Assembly (NCBI GenBank): GCA_021781815.1
Contig: JAJXWB010000027.1
Coordinates: 1-49,387 of the forward strand
Length of the DNA: 49,387 bases
Source: Pseudomonadota bacterium
GTDB lineage: Bacteria; Pseudomonadota; Alphaproteobacteria; Rhizobiales; Beijerinckiaceae
Reading direction: 5' to 3'
Shown: positions 34,814 to 43,801 of the stretch, in pieces
Numbering within the stretch: position 1 is the stretch's first letter
How the letters are laid out: each line of letters begins with the position of its first letter
Program-made: the position numbers and the translations under genes
Notes under the pieces: model-generated
What the model was told of the DNA's origin: nothing
Databases searched by the model: none
The model's input: the letters and a program-made list of their open reading frames with translations, nothing else

Positions 34814-37399
34814 TTACTTGCTCCCTTGCGGGGATTGGCTCGACGAATTTGCCCCGAGCGTCGCGAAGGCCTTACGCGCTTCCTCCGGCCTCTGGAGGTG
34901 AAGCAGGGACCACCCGCGGATCATGCGCAGCTCGGTCGACTCCGGCGCCATGGCCGCACGCCGGTCGAGCGCCTCGAGCGCCGCCGCGTAATTCTTCTCG
35001 TTGAAAAATTGCATGGCGCGTTGCGCCAGCGTTCCGGCGTCGGCGGCATCGGGCAGTTGGGGCGCTGGCGCCGCTATCGGCGTCGGAACGACCGTCGTCG
35101 CCTGACCATAGGCGGCGGGCGTCTGCTGTTGCGCCGCAGGATACGCAGGCGCCGCCGCGACCGCCGCCGCCGGAACGACGCCAATCGGCGCGCCGACGAC
35201 GCGCACGGGAGCCCCGCTCGGCGCCACGGCCGCCGGCGCCGCGCTGGGTATCGACGTCGGCGCCAGTGGAACCGATGTCGGCGCGGCCTCGGACATTGCA
35301 CGGACATTTGCCCCACCGCCCATGACCATCGCGCCGCCGCCCGCCTGCAATGCGGTCTTCGGACGATCCTTTTCCGGCAGTTCGGTCGCCCACAACGTCC
35401 CCGCCGGCGCAACCTGCGCGGCGTAAGTCGGCGAGGTCGGCCCGGTGACGCCGTTCCAGCCCGGCAGCAGGGCAAAGCCGTAGCGTTCGTATGGCATGCG
35501 GCCGACGCCAGGCACACGGTCGGCCACCAGCGGATACGGGCCACGGAAGGGTTCGCGCTGCAGGGCGAACTGCGCGGCGGCCTGCGCGAATTGCGCTGGC
35601 GCGCGAGGCGACGGCGGCGCGGAGGAGCTGAAACGCAGCGGGTTTTCCGGATCGACAGGCGCCGGGAACAGTTTGCGGTCGATCTTCGGAAGTTCCTGAG
35701 CCTGCGGACGATAGCCGTAACCCGCCGCCGTCTGGCCGTAGGGAGAATAGCCTGCCGCCTGCGCCGCCGTGAATCCGGACTGCACGGGGCCGGCCGGCGG
35801 TTGCGCGGCGGGGTAGGAACCCGGCACGGTGTAGTTGCCAATCATCTGTTGCATGGGACGCAACTTCGCATTCGCGAGTTCGTCGCATGGAGTCGGCGGA
35901 TGGTACATGCCGTCGGGGAAGATGATTTCGAGCACTTTGGCGAACAGGCCGTCGTAGCGGTTCAGCAGATCCCAGTACTGCTTGTCGTGCTTCAACTTGC
36001 GCAAGGTCAGCGCATAGCCGTAAACCGTCGCCTCCTTCGGAAACCAGGCGGCCGCACGCTGGAACCACTGCTCCGCGACCTCGTACTGGCAGGAGTTGTA
36101 CGCATACCAGCCGAGCGCCTGCGCGCCTTCGCCCGAGGCGGCGTCCATGGTCACCCTGGCGTAGCGCGCAAGCCGCTCCGGCTCGACATAGGGCGGAAAT
36201 TCAAGCGTCAGATCGTGTTCGAGAATATCGACGAACAGAATGAGATTGTTCACCAGAGGCTCACGCCAGGCGTAAGCCACCTCCTCCGCCTCGCGGCGCA
36301 TGTCGAGTTCGCGCAGGCAATTGGCGAGTCCGTGCGCGACCATCGCATCGCCGCCGCGTTCGAGCGAGAGCTTGAACCATTCCAGCGCGTCGCGATACGA
36401 TTTCGTCTTGTAATAATACCAGGCGACGAGACCCGGCTGGTTGGGGTCGCTCGCGCCTTTCGCATAATCCTGGAAGACCGCCAGTTCGTTGGCGGGCATC
36501 TTCTCGGCGCGTTCGTCGTGCAGATAGGCGCTGATGCGCGCGCGCACGATATCGACCATGATCGGCGAAAATTCGCTGCGGCCTGTGGCGTCCACACGAC
36601 CTGCGGCGATCAGCTTTTCCACGTCGTTCATGCGCAGGTTCGCCATCGCCTTCTGAATCGTGGCCAGGCGCGCCGGCTCGTCGGCCGAGGACTTGAGGAT
36701 CGACAGATAGACTGCAACCGCGTCGTTCGTCTGTTTTGTCTTGGCGAAGGCCTCTGCGATCGTCCAGAGGATTTCGACATCGGCGTCATCGGCGCTGTAG
36801 CCGTCCGCCTTCACGTAGTCGACCAGATCCTTCCACTTGCCTTCCTTCCAGAAGGCCATGATCCGCGTGCGCAGTTCCTTGCGCCGCAGCTTGTTGGCGA
36901 GATCGCGCGAGGGCTGCCAGTTCGGCTCCTCCTTCTTGCGCGCCTCGATCGCAGCTCGAAGATCGTCGATTTTGTCGGCCGAGTACAATTCCCAGTAAAC
37001 GTCTTCGTCCGGATTGCCGGGAGGTTCTCCGTTGAACAGGTCGAGCGGCGGCGTCCAGCCGGGATAAAGCCGCACCAGGCGCTCGATCTCGACATTGACG
37101 CGATCCATCTGGCCGAGTTGCGCATAATAGCGCAGCGCGGATTCGTCGGGCCCCTCCCCGTCGCCGAGAATCGGCGCCGCGCGCAATGCTGCGGGCGCCG
37201 TGGCCGCAGGCGCGAGCGCGACATCGCCCCCTGTGTCCGCCCGCTGCGGCGTGGGAACGATCTGCTGCGCGGGCGGCGGGTTCGCCGATGGCAGGTCGAC
37301 AATGAACGGCTGGCCGGACGCCTGAGCGAACGCCGACGCCGGCGCGAACAGCGCCAGCATCGCGACGAGCGCGCTCCTGCCGGTCAGCCGCGCAGACAT
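34814..37399 (-). CDS. Periplasmic TPR protein of the cellulose locus, BcsC-like without barrel
   Basis: An 861-residue protein with an N-terminal signal peptide (LTGRSALVAMLALFAPASAFAQA). A solenoid of tetratricopeptide-like helices fills most of residues 80-490, for example LVAWYYYKTKSYRDALEWFKLSLERGGDAMVAHGLANC and EVAEQWFQRAAAWFPKEATVYGYALTLRKL. A Pro/Ala/Gly-rich low-complexity stretch follows, and a last TPR-like pair at the end (ALEALDRRAAMAPESTELRMIRGWSLLHLQRPEEARKAF). The C-terminal beta-barrel that enterobacterial BcsC uses to export cellulose is not visible. It probably scaffolds synthesis and export in the periplasm. It overlaps bcsZ by 16 bases, and bcsN follows directly. Confidence 0.8.
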   Translation of the reverse strand: MSARLTGRSALVAMLALFAPASAFAQASGQPFIVDLPSANPPPAQQIVPTPQRADTGGDVALAPAATAPAALRAAPILGDGEGPDESALRYYAQLGQMDRVNVEIERLVRLYPGWTPPLDLFNGEPPGNPDEDVYWELYSADKIDDLRAAIEARKKEEPNWQPSRDLANKLRRKELRTRIMAFWKEGKWKDLVDYVKADGYSADDADVEILWTIAEAFAKTKQTNDAVAVYLSILKSSADEPARLATIQKAMANLRMNDVEKLIAAGRVDATGRSEFSPIMVDIVRARISAYLHDERAEKMPANELAVFQDYAKGASDPNQPGLVAWYYYKTKSYRDALEWFKLSLERGGDAMVAHGLANCLRELDMRREAEEVAYAWREPLVNNLILFVDILEHDLTLEFPPYVEPERLARYARVTMDAASGEGAQALGWYAYNSCQYEVAEQWFQRAAAWFPKEATVYGYALTLRKLKHDKQYWDLLNRYDGLFAKVLEIIFPDGMYHPPTPCDELANAKLRPMQQMIGNYTVPGSYPAAQPPAGPVQSGFTAAQAAGYSPYGQTAAGYGYRPQAQELPKIDRKLFPAPVDPENPLRFSSSAPPSPRAPAQFAQAAAQFALQREPFRGPYPLVADRVPGVGRMPYERYGFALLPGWNGVTGPTSPTYAAQVAPAGTLWATELPEKDRPKTALQAGGGAMVMGGGANVRAMSEAAPTSVPLAPTSIPSAAPAAVAPSGAPVRVVGAPIGVVPAAAVAAAPAYPAAQQQTPAAYGQATTVVPTPIAAPAPQLPDAADAGTLAQRAMQFFNEKNYAAALEALDRRAAMAPESTELRMIRGWSLLHLQRPEEARKAFATLGANSSSQSPQGSK

Positions 37400-38556
37400 G
37401 ACGGGAACCTCATCTGCGCGGCGAGAATGGAAAGGATTCGCAGAGTCGCCGGATAATAATTCTCCGGGCCGCGCGATTGCACGATGCTGCGATCAATCGG
37501 CCTGCCTTCGACCGCGCACATGGTCAGCGCGCCGATCGCCGCGTATCCGCCCTCTCCGAGCGCGCCGGATTCGCGGCCGGTCGAAACGTCGATCACCGCG
37601 CGCGCGCCGGCGCGTGTCGCCCAGGCCACGAATGGGTCGTAATGCTCGCGATCGCCGATGCCCGCCCATGCGAGATAGAGCGGAATACGGATGGCGTTGT
37701 AGCCGAACTGCGCCGGGAACCCGTCGGCCGGCCGCGCAACGCCGTTGCGCAGGCTCACCCATTCGGTCGGCAGTCCGTCAGCGCCGAAACGCGCGGCCGT
37801 GAGCGAGTCGATTCCACTCTGCACGATGCCGCGCCAGTCGATTTCGGGCGCGACCAGCGGCAGTCGCGCAAAGGCCGGAAAGACCCAGTAGGACAGGTTG
37901 ACCACCGGACCGTCGGCTCGATCCTCGGCTGCGAATCCCGAGACGGCCGGCAACAGCAGCGCGCCGAATTTCGTCTTGTAGACGACGAGCTTGCGTCCGA
38001 TCTCGACCGCGACGCGACGCGCGGACGCCTTCAGCGCGACGTCGCCCCAGAACTCGGCCGCCTCCGTCAACGCCCAGGCGATCAGGATGTCGCCATCCGA
38101 GGCGTCGTTCATATCGGAAATCGCCGGTCGCCGCGTCGGATCCCAACGCCACGCGAGCAACTGGTCGTCGCGCACCATGAGGTTGGCGCGCGTCCATCCC
38201 CAGAGCCGGTCGAAGGTCGCCCGGTCATTGGCGGCGACGGCGAGCAGCAGGCCATAGCCCTGCCCCTCGCTGTGGCTGATCATGCCGTTGCCGGTGTCGA
38301 TCACACGGCCGTTGTCGGTGATGAAGGCCGCTTTATAAGCCTGCCACAGCTCCGGCGTTCTGAGCGCCCCCCCAAGCGAAAGCGGTCGCGCGTCGAGAGC
38401 GAGCGGCCGCGTGTCAGGCGCCTTCTGCCCCTGAGCTGCCGCAAATTGCGCCTGAACGGCGACGCCGATCGGAATGACCGGCGCCAGCGTCTGGGCGCGC
38501 GCGGGCGCGACGAGCGCGGACGACAGGACAAGGGCGACGAGCGGGCGGAGGTTCAA
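37384..38556 (-). CDS. bcsZ: Periplasmic endoglucanase BcsZ (GH8)
   Basis: A 390-residue GH8 endo-beta-1,4-glucanase with a signal peptide ending in APARA-Q. Catalytic acid Glu97 is in SHSEGQGYGL, and the signature DASDGDILIAWAL gives the Asp residues of the active site. Such enzymes trim nascent cellulose in the periplasm and are needed for normal export. The start is the TTG at 38556, which has a perfect AGGAGG five bases upstream and a four-base TTGA overlap with the bcsB stop; the open frame before it has no signal peptide. It overlaps the TPR gene downstream by 16 bases. Confidence 0.93.
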   Translation of the reverse strand: MNLRPLVALVLSSALVAPARAQTLAPVIPIGVAVQAQFAAAQGQKAPDTRPLALDARPLSLGGALRTPELWQAYKAAFITDNGRVIDTGNGMISHSEGQGYGLLLAVAANDRATFDRLWGWTRANLMVRDDQLLAWRWDPTRRPAISDMNDASDGDILIAWALTEAAEFWGDVALKASARRVAVEIGRKLVVYKTKFGALLLPAVSGFAAEDRADGPVVNLSYWVFPAFARLPLVAPEIDWRGIVQSGIDSLTAARFGADGLPTEWVSLRNGVARPADGFPAQFGYNAIRIPLYLAWAGIGDREHYDPFVAWATRAGARAVIDVSTGRESGALGEGGYAAIGALTMCAVEGRPIDRSIVQSRGPENYYPATLRILSILAAQMRFPSCLRG

Positions 38557-41246
38557 TTGATCCTCCTGCCGACATTGCGCACGAAGTGACTTGTCGTCAG
38601 CGCCAGAAGAATGGCCGCAGCCAGCGCGAGCGCGACATAGACCTGGCTGTTCAGCGACAGCCACCCGGCGGCGATGAGTCTGGAATTCTCGACCGTCAGC
38701 GGCTGAGTGACGATCAGACGCTGCGCAGTCGCAGGCGCCGACACAACCGAGCCTTCGCTCGCATCGAGGATCGACATGCGCCCGGAGATCTGGCTCCACA
38801 CGCGCGGATCGACGAGACAGGGCACGGACTCCGCCAGATCGGTGGAGTTCGGCGCAGTTATCAGCGTCCACACATCCGCGGCGTTGTCGCCGATCATGGA
38901 CTGCGCGACGACAAGCGACGCGCGCGAAGCGATCGTCGGATCGACGGCGCCGGGGACGAGGGCCGCGCCGAACCAGGCGATGACCGAACGGGCGCGCGCG
39001 GAAGCCCAGGCCTGCGCGCCGCCGAGCGTGTTCTGCACGTAGGCGCTGAACTCGCTCTGGCTACGCACCTTGGAGTTCCACTCGTCGTAGAGTGCGCCGG
39101 ACGCCTGTCCCGTGATCTGCAGCGAACCGACCGGCGTGCGGTCGGCGCCGCCCAACCGGCCGGGATCCGTGAACAGCGCGCGTTCACGCGCCTGTCGTAT
39201 GCTCGCTGTCGCCGTTGCATCGACGCCGCGCCACGCATTGTTGAGCGCGTGCTCGAATCCGCCCGGCGGCTTCGCCATGCGGCAGGCCGACGGGAAGTTG
39301 CGTTCGAGAACCAACCGGTTCCGCGCCGCGGATTCGTAGCGCGACATCGCTTCGTCCTTCGGCGGACGCGCAATCGCGCTCATCCGGCCGCTCCACGCCC
39401 GCTGGATCGCCTGCGGATCGAGACCCGCCGCCCGCAACAGCCCGGGATCGAGCATGTTGGCGCCGCTGACGACCAGCACGGCGCCGGATCCCTTCGGCGG
39501 CACGACGCCCGTAATCTCGAAATCGATCGGCCGGCCGGCCATGATCGCCATGTGCGCGGCGATGGTCGCCGCGGCGCCGATCGTCTCGCGGTCCGGCGCC
39601 GGAACAAGGATCTTCGGCCGCGCGCCGCCGCCAACGAACGGGAAGGCGCCGGTCGTCGTCACGGAAAGGTCGGGCATGCGCGCGATGCGCGCGATGCGCG
39701 GCAATTCGATCTCGGTCGAATCGAGCAGGAGGAAGCGTTTTGCTCCGGAGATAGCGGCCAACGGGTCGCAGGCTGAATCCTTGGCGATGGGCACTTGCGC
39801 CTCGATCTCGACGCGGTTCAGGCCAGGACGCATGGCGCCGAGCGGCAGCGGAATCGGGTTCTTGGTGAACACGTCGCCGGCCGACTTCGCCAGCTTGACG
39901 CTGACCGCGTTGCGGCCGTTGATGCTGACGACGATCTGCGCCTCGGTGGTCAGTCCCGGCGCGTAGCCTCCGGCGAGATCGACGATCGCTTTGCCATAGT
40001 CCGCCGGGTAGAAGTCCGGCGGCAGGATCACGTTGAACGCGGCGCGGAACAGTCGACCCGAGAATTCCTCGCTCGCGACTCCGAGATCGCGCAGCTTGAC
40101 GCGCTGCCCGCCTTCCATGCGCAAGCCAGGAAAAGCCGCGGCCGCCCGCAGTCCCGCCGGTGCGCCAAGCAATTGCGCCTGCATGTCGAACTGCGCCAGC
40201 GCCTCGCTCACCTGCTCGTCGTTCGCGCCGGTGACGACGATCGTCGTCCGCCGGTCCGCACGCGCGGGCAGCACGATGACGCTCGGGCCCAGGATCGCGC
40301 CGTGGCCCGCCATATCGACGAGCCCGGCGACATCCTGCGCCGGGCCGACCACAAGATTGACGCCATACTCGCCGTTCGCGGGCGGCCCGATGTCGACCAC
40401 CGGCTGCTCGAAGCGGCCGACCAGCGAGATCATCTGCACCACGCGCATGATGCGTTCTATGTTTGCCAGGTTCGTGCGCCCAGGCACGACCGCGCGGATC
40501 GGAAGAGCCCCCTGCGCATCCGGCGACAGCGCCGGCAGTTCGGCGAGATTCGTCACGCCTTCGCTGCGCGGCAGCAGAAGGCCCGTCTGCGACGGATCGA
40601 TCTGTGTCCACAATTCGTAGGTCGCCTGCAACGAGCAGTCGACCCGATGACGCTGCTCGGCGGTAAGCCGGATCGAGTTGAAGCCCGCCTGCAGCAAATT
40701 CGCGGGAATATCGAATTCAAAGGTGCGCACCGAATGGGTCGCGCGAATGTTGGTGCGGCCGACGATCGTGTCGTTGATGGTCAGCGTCAGATAGGACGCC
40801 TCGGGCATCACGGAAATCGCCGTGAGATAGCCGACTTGAAACTTGATTCGTTGGCGCGCCTGCGCCGCCGTGATGTAAACTGGCCATTCGGACGAGGCGA
40901 TTTCGCCGGCCATCCGGAAGCCCTGGATATTGTTGGTGAGGTGGCGCAGCGTCAAAGCGGGCGGAGCGTCGAACGCGGCGGCGCTCGCCGCCGCCGGGTC
41001 GGACTGCGCAGGCCTGAACGATTCGGGCGAGGCCATTTGCGCAGGAGTGAACGTGGGCGCAGCCGGCGTGGAATCCGCCTGTGGCTGCGAGCGCGGGACA
41101 TAGATTGGCGCAGGCGCAGGCGCATTGGGCACGACATGCGTGAGCGTTGACGGCGCGGTCGTGAAAATGGCCTGCGCGAAGCACACGTTCGTCTGCGCCG
41201 CCGCAAGAGCGGTCGCCAGGCAGATCATGGTCACGCGTCCACGCAT
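38553..41246 (-). CDS. bcsB: Cellulose synthase regulatory subunit BcsB
   Basis: An 897-residue periplasmic protein anchored by one C-terminal membrane helix (VYVALALAAAILLALTTSHFVRN). The N-terminus has a signal peptide ending in VCFAQ, then a Pro/Ala-rich linker. The BcsB carbohydrate-binding domains include SYLTLTINDTIVGRTNIRATHSVRTFEFDIPANLLQAGFNSIRL and RVDCSLQATYELWTQID. It forms the inner-membrane synthase with BcsA and guides the glucan into the periplasm. The ATG at 41246 is chosen for the signal peptide; the frame upstream, to 41459, lies within bcsA. The bcsA stop is 20 bases upstream. A small in-frame repeat encodes RIARIAR near residue 590. Confidence 0.92.
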   Translation of the reverse strand: MRGRVTMICLATALAAAQTNVCFAQAIFTTAPSTLTHVVPNAPAPAPIYVPRSQPQADSTPAAPTFTPAQMASPESFRPAQSDPAAASAAAFDAPPALTLRHLTNNIQGFRMAGEIASSEWPVYITAAQARQRIKFQVGYLTAISVMPEASYLTLTINDTIVGRTNIRATHSVRTFEFDIPANLLQAGFNSIRLTAEQRHRVDCSLQATYELWTQIDPSQTGLLLPRSEGVTNLAELPALSPDAQGALPIRAVVPGRTNLANIERIMRVVQMISLVGRFEQPVVDIGPPANGEYGVNLVVGPAQDVAGLVDMAGHGAILGPSVIVLPARADRRTTIVVTGANDEQVSEALAQFDMQAQLLGAPAGLRAAAAFPGLRMEGGQRVKLRDLGVASEEFSGRLFRAAFNVILPPDFYPADYGKAIVDLAGGYAPGLTTEAQIVVSINGRNAVSVKLAKSAGDVFTKNPIPLPLGAMRPGLNRVEIEAQVPIAKDSACDPLAAISGAKRFLLLDSTEIELPRIARIARMPDLSVTTTGAFPFVGGGARPKILVPAPDRETIGAAATIAAHMAIMAGRPIDFEITGVVPPKGSGAVLVVSGANMLDPGLLRAAGLDPQAIQRAWSGRMSAIARPPKDEAMSRYESAARNRLVLERNFPSACRMAKPPGGFEHALNNAWRGVDATATASIRQARERALFTDPGRLGGADRTPVGSLQITGQASGALYDEWNSKVRSQSEFSAYVQNTLGGAQAWASARARSVIAWFGAALVPGAVDPTIASRASLVVAQSMIGDNAADVWTLITAPNSTDLAESVPCLVDPRVWSQISGRMSILDASEGSVVSAPATAQRLIVTQPLTVENSRLIAAGWLSLNSQVYVALALAAAILLALTTSHFVRNVGRRIN

Positions 41247-41266
41247 ATGTTCGTCGCTTCTCTCTT

Positions 41267-43555
41267 CTACGCCGACTGCTTTTTCATCGCCGCCTCGACC
41301 GCTGCCTCCGCGGTTTTCTCCTTGCCCGCGGCCGCAAAGCGCCGGAGCCAGGACAGCGACGTCTTGGGAGGTCCGTCGGCCACCTGCTCGGACTGCTTTT
41401 TCTTCTCCTGCTTCAACAGATACGAAATCGCGCGCAGCGGTTCCGTGAAGCCCCACCAAATGAAGCGCCCGCCTCCGGCCAGGATGCTCTTGTGCTTGTG
41501 CCGCGTGGCGAGGAATCTCGGCAGAGCCTCGGAATCGCCATACATGAGGTCGGCAAGCACGTAGTATTCGTCCGGCTCCATCGCGCCGAACTCGAAACCG
41601 AGCACCGTGGCGTCTGCGACGCCCGACTTGTGGATGAACGTGACAGGGAGCGTCTCGTCCTTGATGATCGTTCCCAGCGGATCAATCCCCAGACGGCCCT
41701 GCGTCACGCCCGGCTCGAACTGCATCGCGTCGGACTCGTTCAGCATCGCGATCGAAACGCCACCGGCCGAAACGTCCTTGATCGCCACCCGCAGGTCGCG
41801 CCCGTCGACGGTAAGCGTACCCTGCCGGGCGATATGCAGACGGGGATGACGGTCGGGCTGGCGCCGCTCGGCCACCGCGCCCAGCGCCGCCCCCGCAATC
41901 ATCATGTTGAACAGATTCCAGAGCCCGACGACCAGCATCAGGTTGTCGACCCCCGGTTCGAACATGTAGCGGTAGGCAGCAACGGCGCCCGCGCAGAAAA
42001 GTAATCCGTAGATCGCGAAGAACGGCCAGGCCAGTTCTGAAAGATGGTCGTCGTCAAGCGTCAGGCCCTTGGCGGTGACGTTGAACGTCGGCTTGCGCGG
42101 GCTCATCACGACCGAAACGATCGCCTTGGCCAGGAACACGCCCTGCACGTATTCGTACAGCTCCGACACCCATGGCCAGCGCACGCGTCCGTACAGGTAG
42201 TTCTGCAGCATCACATTCACGACCATGTAGGTCGCGGTGTAAGCAATGGCCTCGTCGAAATTCGACACGAAAATCTTGATGTCGAAGAAGATATGCGTCA
42301 GCGGCGCGAACATGAAGATCATGCGCGGCACCGGGAAGAACCAGAACGTCATGCTCGACAGATAGGCGACCCGCTGAATGAAGCTCAGACCCTTCTTCAT
42401 CGCCGGGTTCTTCAGGATCATGATCTGGAACATGCCCTGGCACCAGCGCGAGCGCTGGCCGATGAACGACGTGAAGGTCTCGGGCTGAAGTCCGGCAATG
42501 AGCGGCTTGTCGACGTAGACGCTGTTCCATCCTTTCGAATGCAGCTCGAACGCCGTCTCGCAATCCTCGGTGATCGTGATGCCCGAAAACCCGCCGGTCG
42601 TCTCCAGCGCCGCGCGACGCAGCAGCGCCGCCGACCCGCAGAAGAACGACCCGTCCCACTTGTCGAGGCCGCGCTGCGTGACGCCGTAGAACATTTCGTT
42701 CTCGGACGGCATTTCGTTGAAGGTGCGCAGATTTTTCTCAATTGGATCCGGATTGAGGAACACATGCGGCGTCTGCACCAGGAAAGTCTTGGGATCCTTT
42801 GCGAAATAGCCCACCGTCTCGCGCAGAAACGCCCGGAACGGCGCATGATCGGCGTCGAACACGACGATGATGTCGCCTTTCACGTGCGCCAGCGCATTGT
42901 TCATATTGCCGGCCTTGGCGTGTTCATTGCGCTTGCGCGTCAAGTAGATCGCGCCAAGCCGGCCGCAGAGCGCTTGAAGCGAAATCCGCCGCTGGCGGGC
43001 CGCTTCGGCCTTTTCCGGATTCTTGTCGTTGCATTTCTGATCGGTGCCGCCATCGTCGAGCAGCCAGACGTTGAGCTTTTCCGCCGGATAGTCCATCGAC
43101 TTCGCCGCAGCGACCGTCGTGGCGAGGATGTACTCGTCCTCGTTATAGGTCGGAATGAACACGTCCACGACCGGCAGCTTGTCGTCGTCCTCGCGCTCAA
43201 GACGCGGTCGCACCAGCGGATCAGCGCTGATGACCAGACTGATCGAAAGGATCAGAACGCAATACATTTCAGCGATCAGCAGCACGAATCCGAGCGTGAA
43301 GGCGACCGGGTCGCTGGTCGGCGGCAGCGTGCTCGTCCATCTCCAGTACATGTATCGAATGACGACGAAGCTTGCGAGCGCAAGGAAAAGCTGGCGCGCG
43401 ACCAGACCGCGGCCGAAAACCCAAACGGAAATAAGGCCGGCGATCACCGTCATGCTCAGCGCGAGCTGACTGTGCACGCTCACCGGCTGCGTGAGGAGAA
43501 GAAGAGCTATAAGCCCCGAAATCCCCCACGCTATGGCGCGCATTGCCGCCGACAT
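41267..43555 (-). CDS. bcsA: Cellulose synthase catalytic subunit BcsA
   Basis: A 762-residue inner-membrane GT2 glycosyltransferase that polymerises UDP-glucose to beta-1,4-glucan. Catalytic motifs: DDG (about 167), DADHAP with the metal-binding DxD (Asp234, Asp236), TED (Thr329-Asp331) and QRSRW (Gln367 to Trp371). Several membrane helices flank the cytosolic domain. The C-terminus carries a PilZ domain with RRQPDR (about 563-568) and DVSAGG (about 593-598), so c-di-GMP should activate it. The ATG at 43555 has GGGAG nine bases upstream; a TTG at 43588 would add 11 residues. It is followed by bcsB after 20 bases and is separated from bcsS by 246 bases. Confidence 0.96.
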   Translation of the reverse strand: MSAAMRAIAWGISGLIALLLLTQPVSVHSQLALSMTVIAGLISVWVFGRGLVARQLFLALASFVVIRYMYWRWTSTLPPTSDPVAFTLGFVLLIAEMYCVLILSISLVISADPLVRPRLEREDDDKLPVVDVFIPTYNEDEYILATTVAAAKSMDYPAEKLNVWLLDDGGTDQKCNDKNPEKAEAARQRRISLQALCGRLGAIYLTRKRNEHAKAGNMNNALAHVKGDIIVVFDADHAPFRAFLRETVGYFAKDPKTFLVQTPHVFLNPDPIEKNLRTFNEMPSENEMFYGVTQRGLDKWDGSFFCGSAALLRRAALETTGGFSGITITEDCETAFELHSKGWNSVYVDKPLIAGLQPETFTSFIGQRSRWCQGMFQIMILKNPAMKKGLSFIQRVAYLSSMTFWFFPVPRMIFMFAPLTHIFFDIKIFVSNFDEAIAYTATYMVVNVMLQNYLYGRVRWPWVSELYEYVQGVFLAKAIVSVVMSPRKPTFNVTAKGLTLDDDHLSELAWPFFAIYGLLFCAGAVAAYRYMFEPGVDNLMLVVGLWNLFNMMIAGAALGAVAERRQPDRHPRLHIARQGTLTVDGRDLRVAIKDVSAGGVSIAMLNESDAMQFEPGVTQGRLGIDPLGTIIKDETLPVTFIHKSGVADATVLGFEFGAMEPDEYYVLADLMYGDSEALPRFLATRHKHKSILAGGGRFIWWGFTEPLRAISYLLKQEKKKQSEQVADGPPKTSLSWLRRFAAAGKEKTAEAAVEAAMKKQSA

Positions 43556-43801
43556 CGAACGCAACTCCCTGACGCTACGGCCTGACAATACCGGCGACGC
43601 TTTACGCTTAGGTTAACGTTACGGGACTCTGATCGCCGGATGGGAAGTTGCGATCCGACTGGACACCGCGCCTGGCAAGCCGATCAAGAAATGAGACGAC
43701 CGAATTTTCGCGCGGAAATGCGACCGCGGGCCAGACAGGGCGCGCGGCGCGATGGAGGGGACGCTAGCGATGAGTTGCTAACGTAACGTAAAGGCGTTCG
43801 A
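43556..43801 (-). promoter_or_regulatory. Upstream region of bcsA with repeated TAACGT motifs
   Basis: These 246 bases hold the bcsA promoter. Taacgttac occurs at 43614-43622 and taacgtaacgtaa at 43779-43791; a related acgtaacg is at 44704-44711, upstream of bcsS. The shared core could be a regulator site or chance AT-rich pockets. No clear -35/-10 pair was fixed. Confidence 0.3.

Noticed and set aside
33743-37456. A 1237-codon open frame on the plus strand opposite bcsN and the TPR gene
   Set aside because: It is Arg/His-rich with no domain, lies wholly antisense to two genes with signal peptides and clear families, and is expected in GC-rich DNA.
39678-39702. Tandem gcgcgat repeat in bcsB
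   Set aside because: It is a short in-frame repeat encoding RIA units inside a coding region and not a mobile or CRISPR-type repeat.
38586-41150. Two plus-strand open frames (396 and 451 codons) opposite bcsB
   Set aside because: Antisense shadow frames with the same Arg-rich composition and no family resemblance.
42044-43585. A 513-codon open frame on the plus strand opposite bcsA
   Set aside because: It covers the catalytic part of bcsA in antisense, with biased Arg/His content and no recognisable motif.
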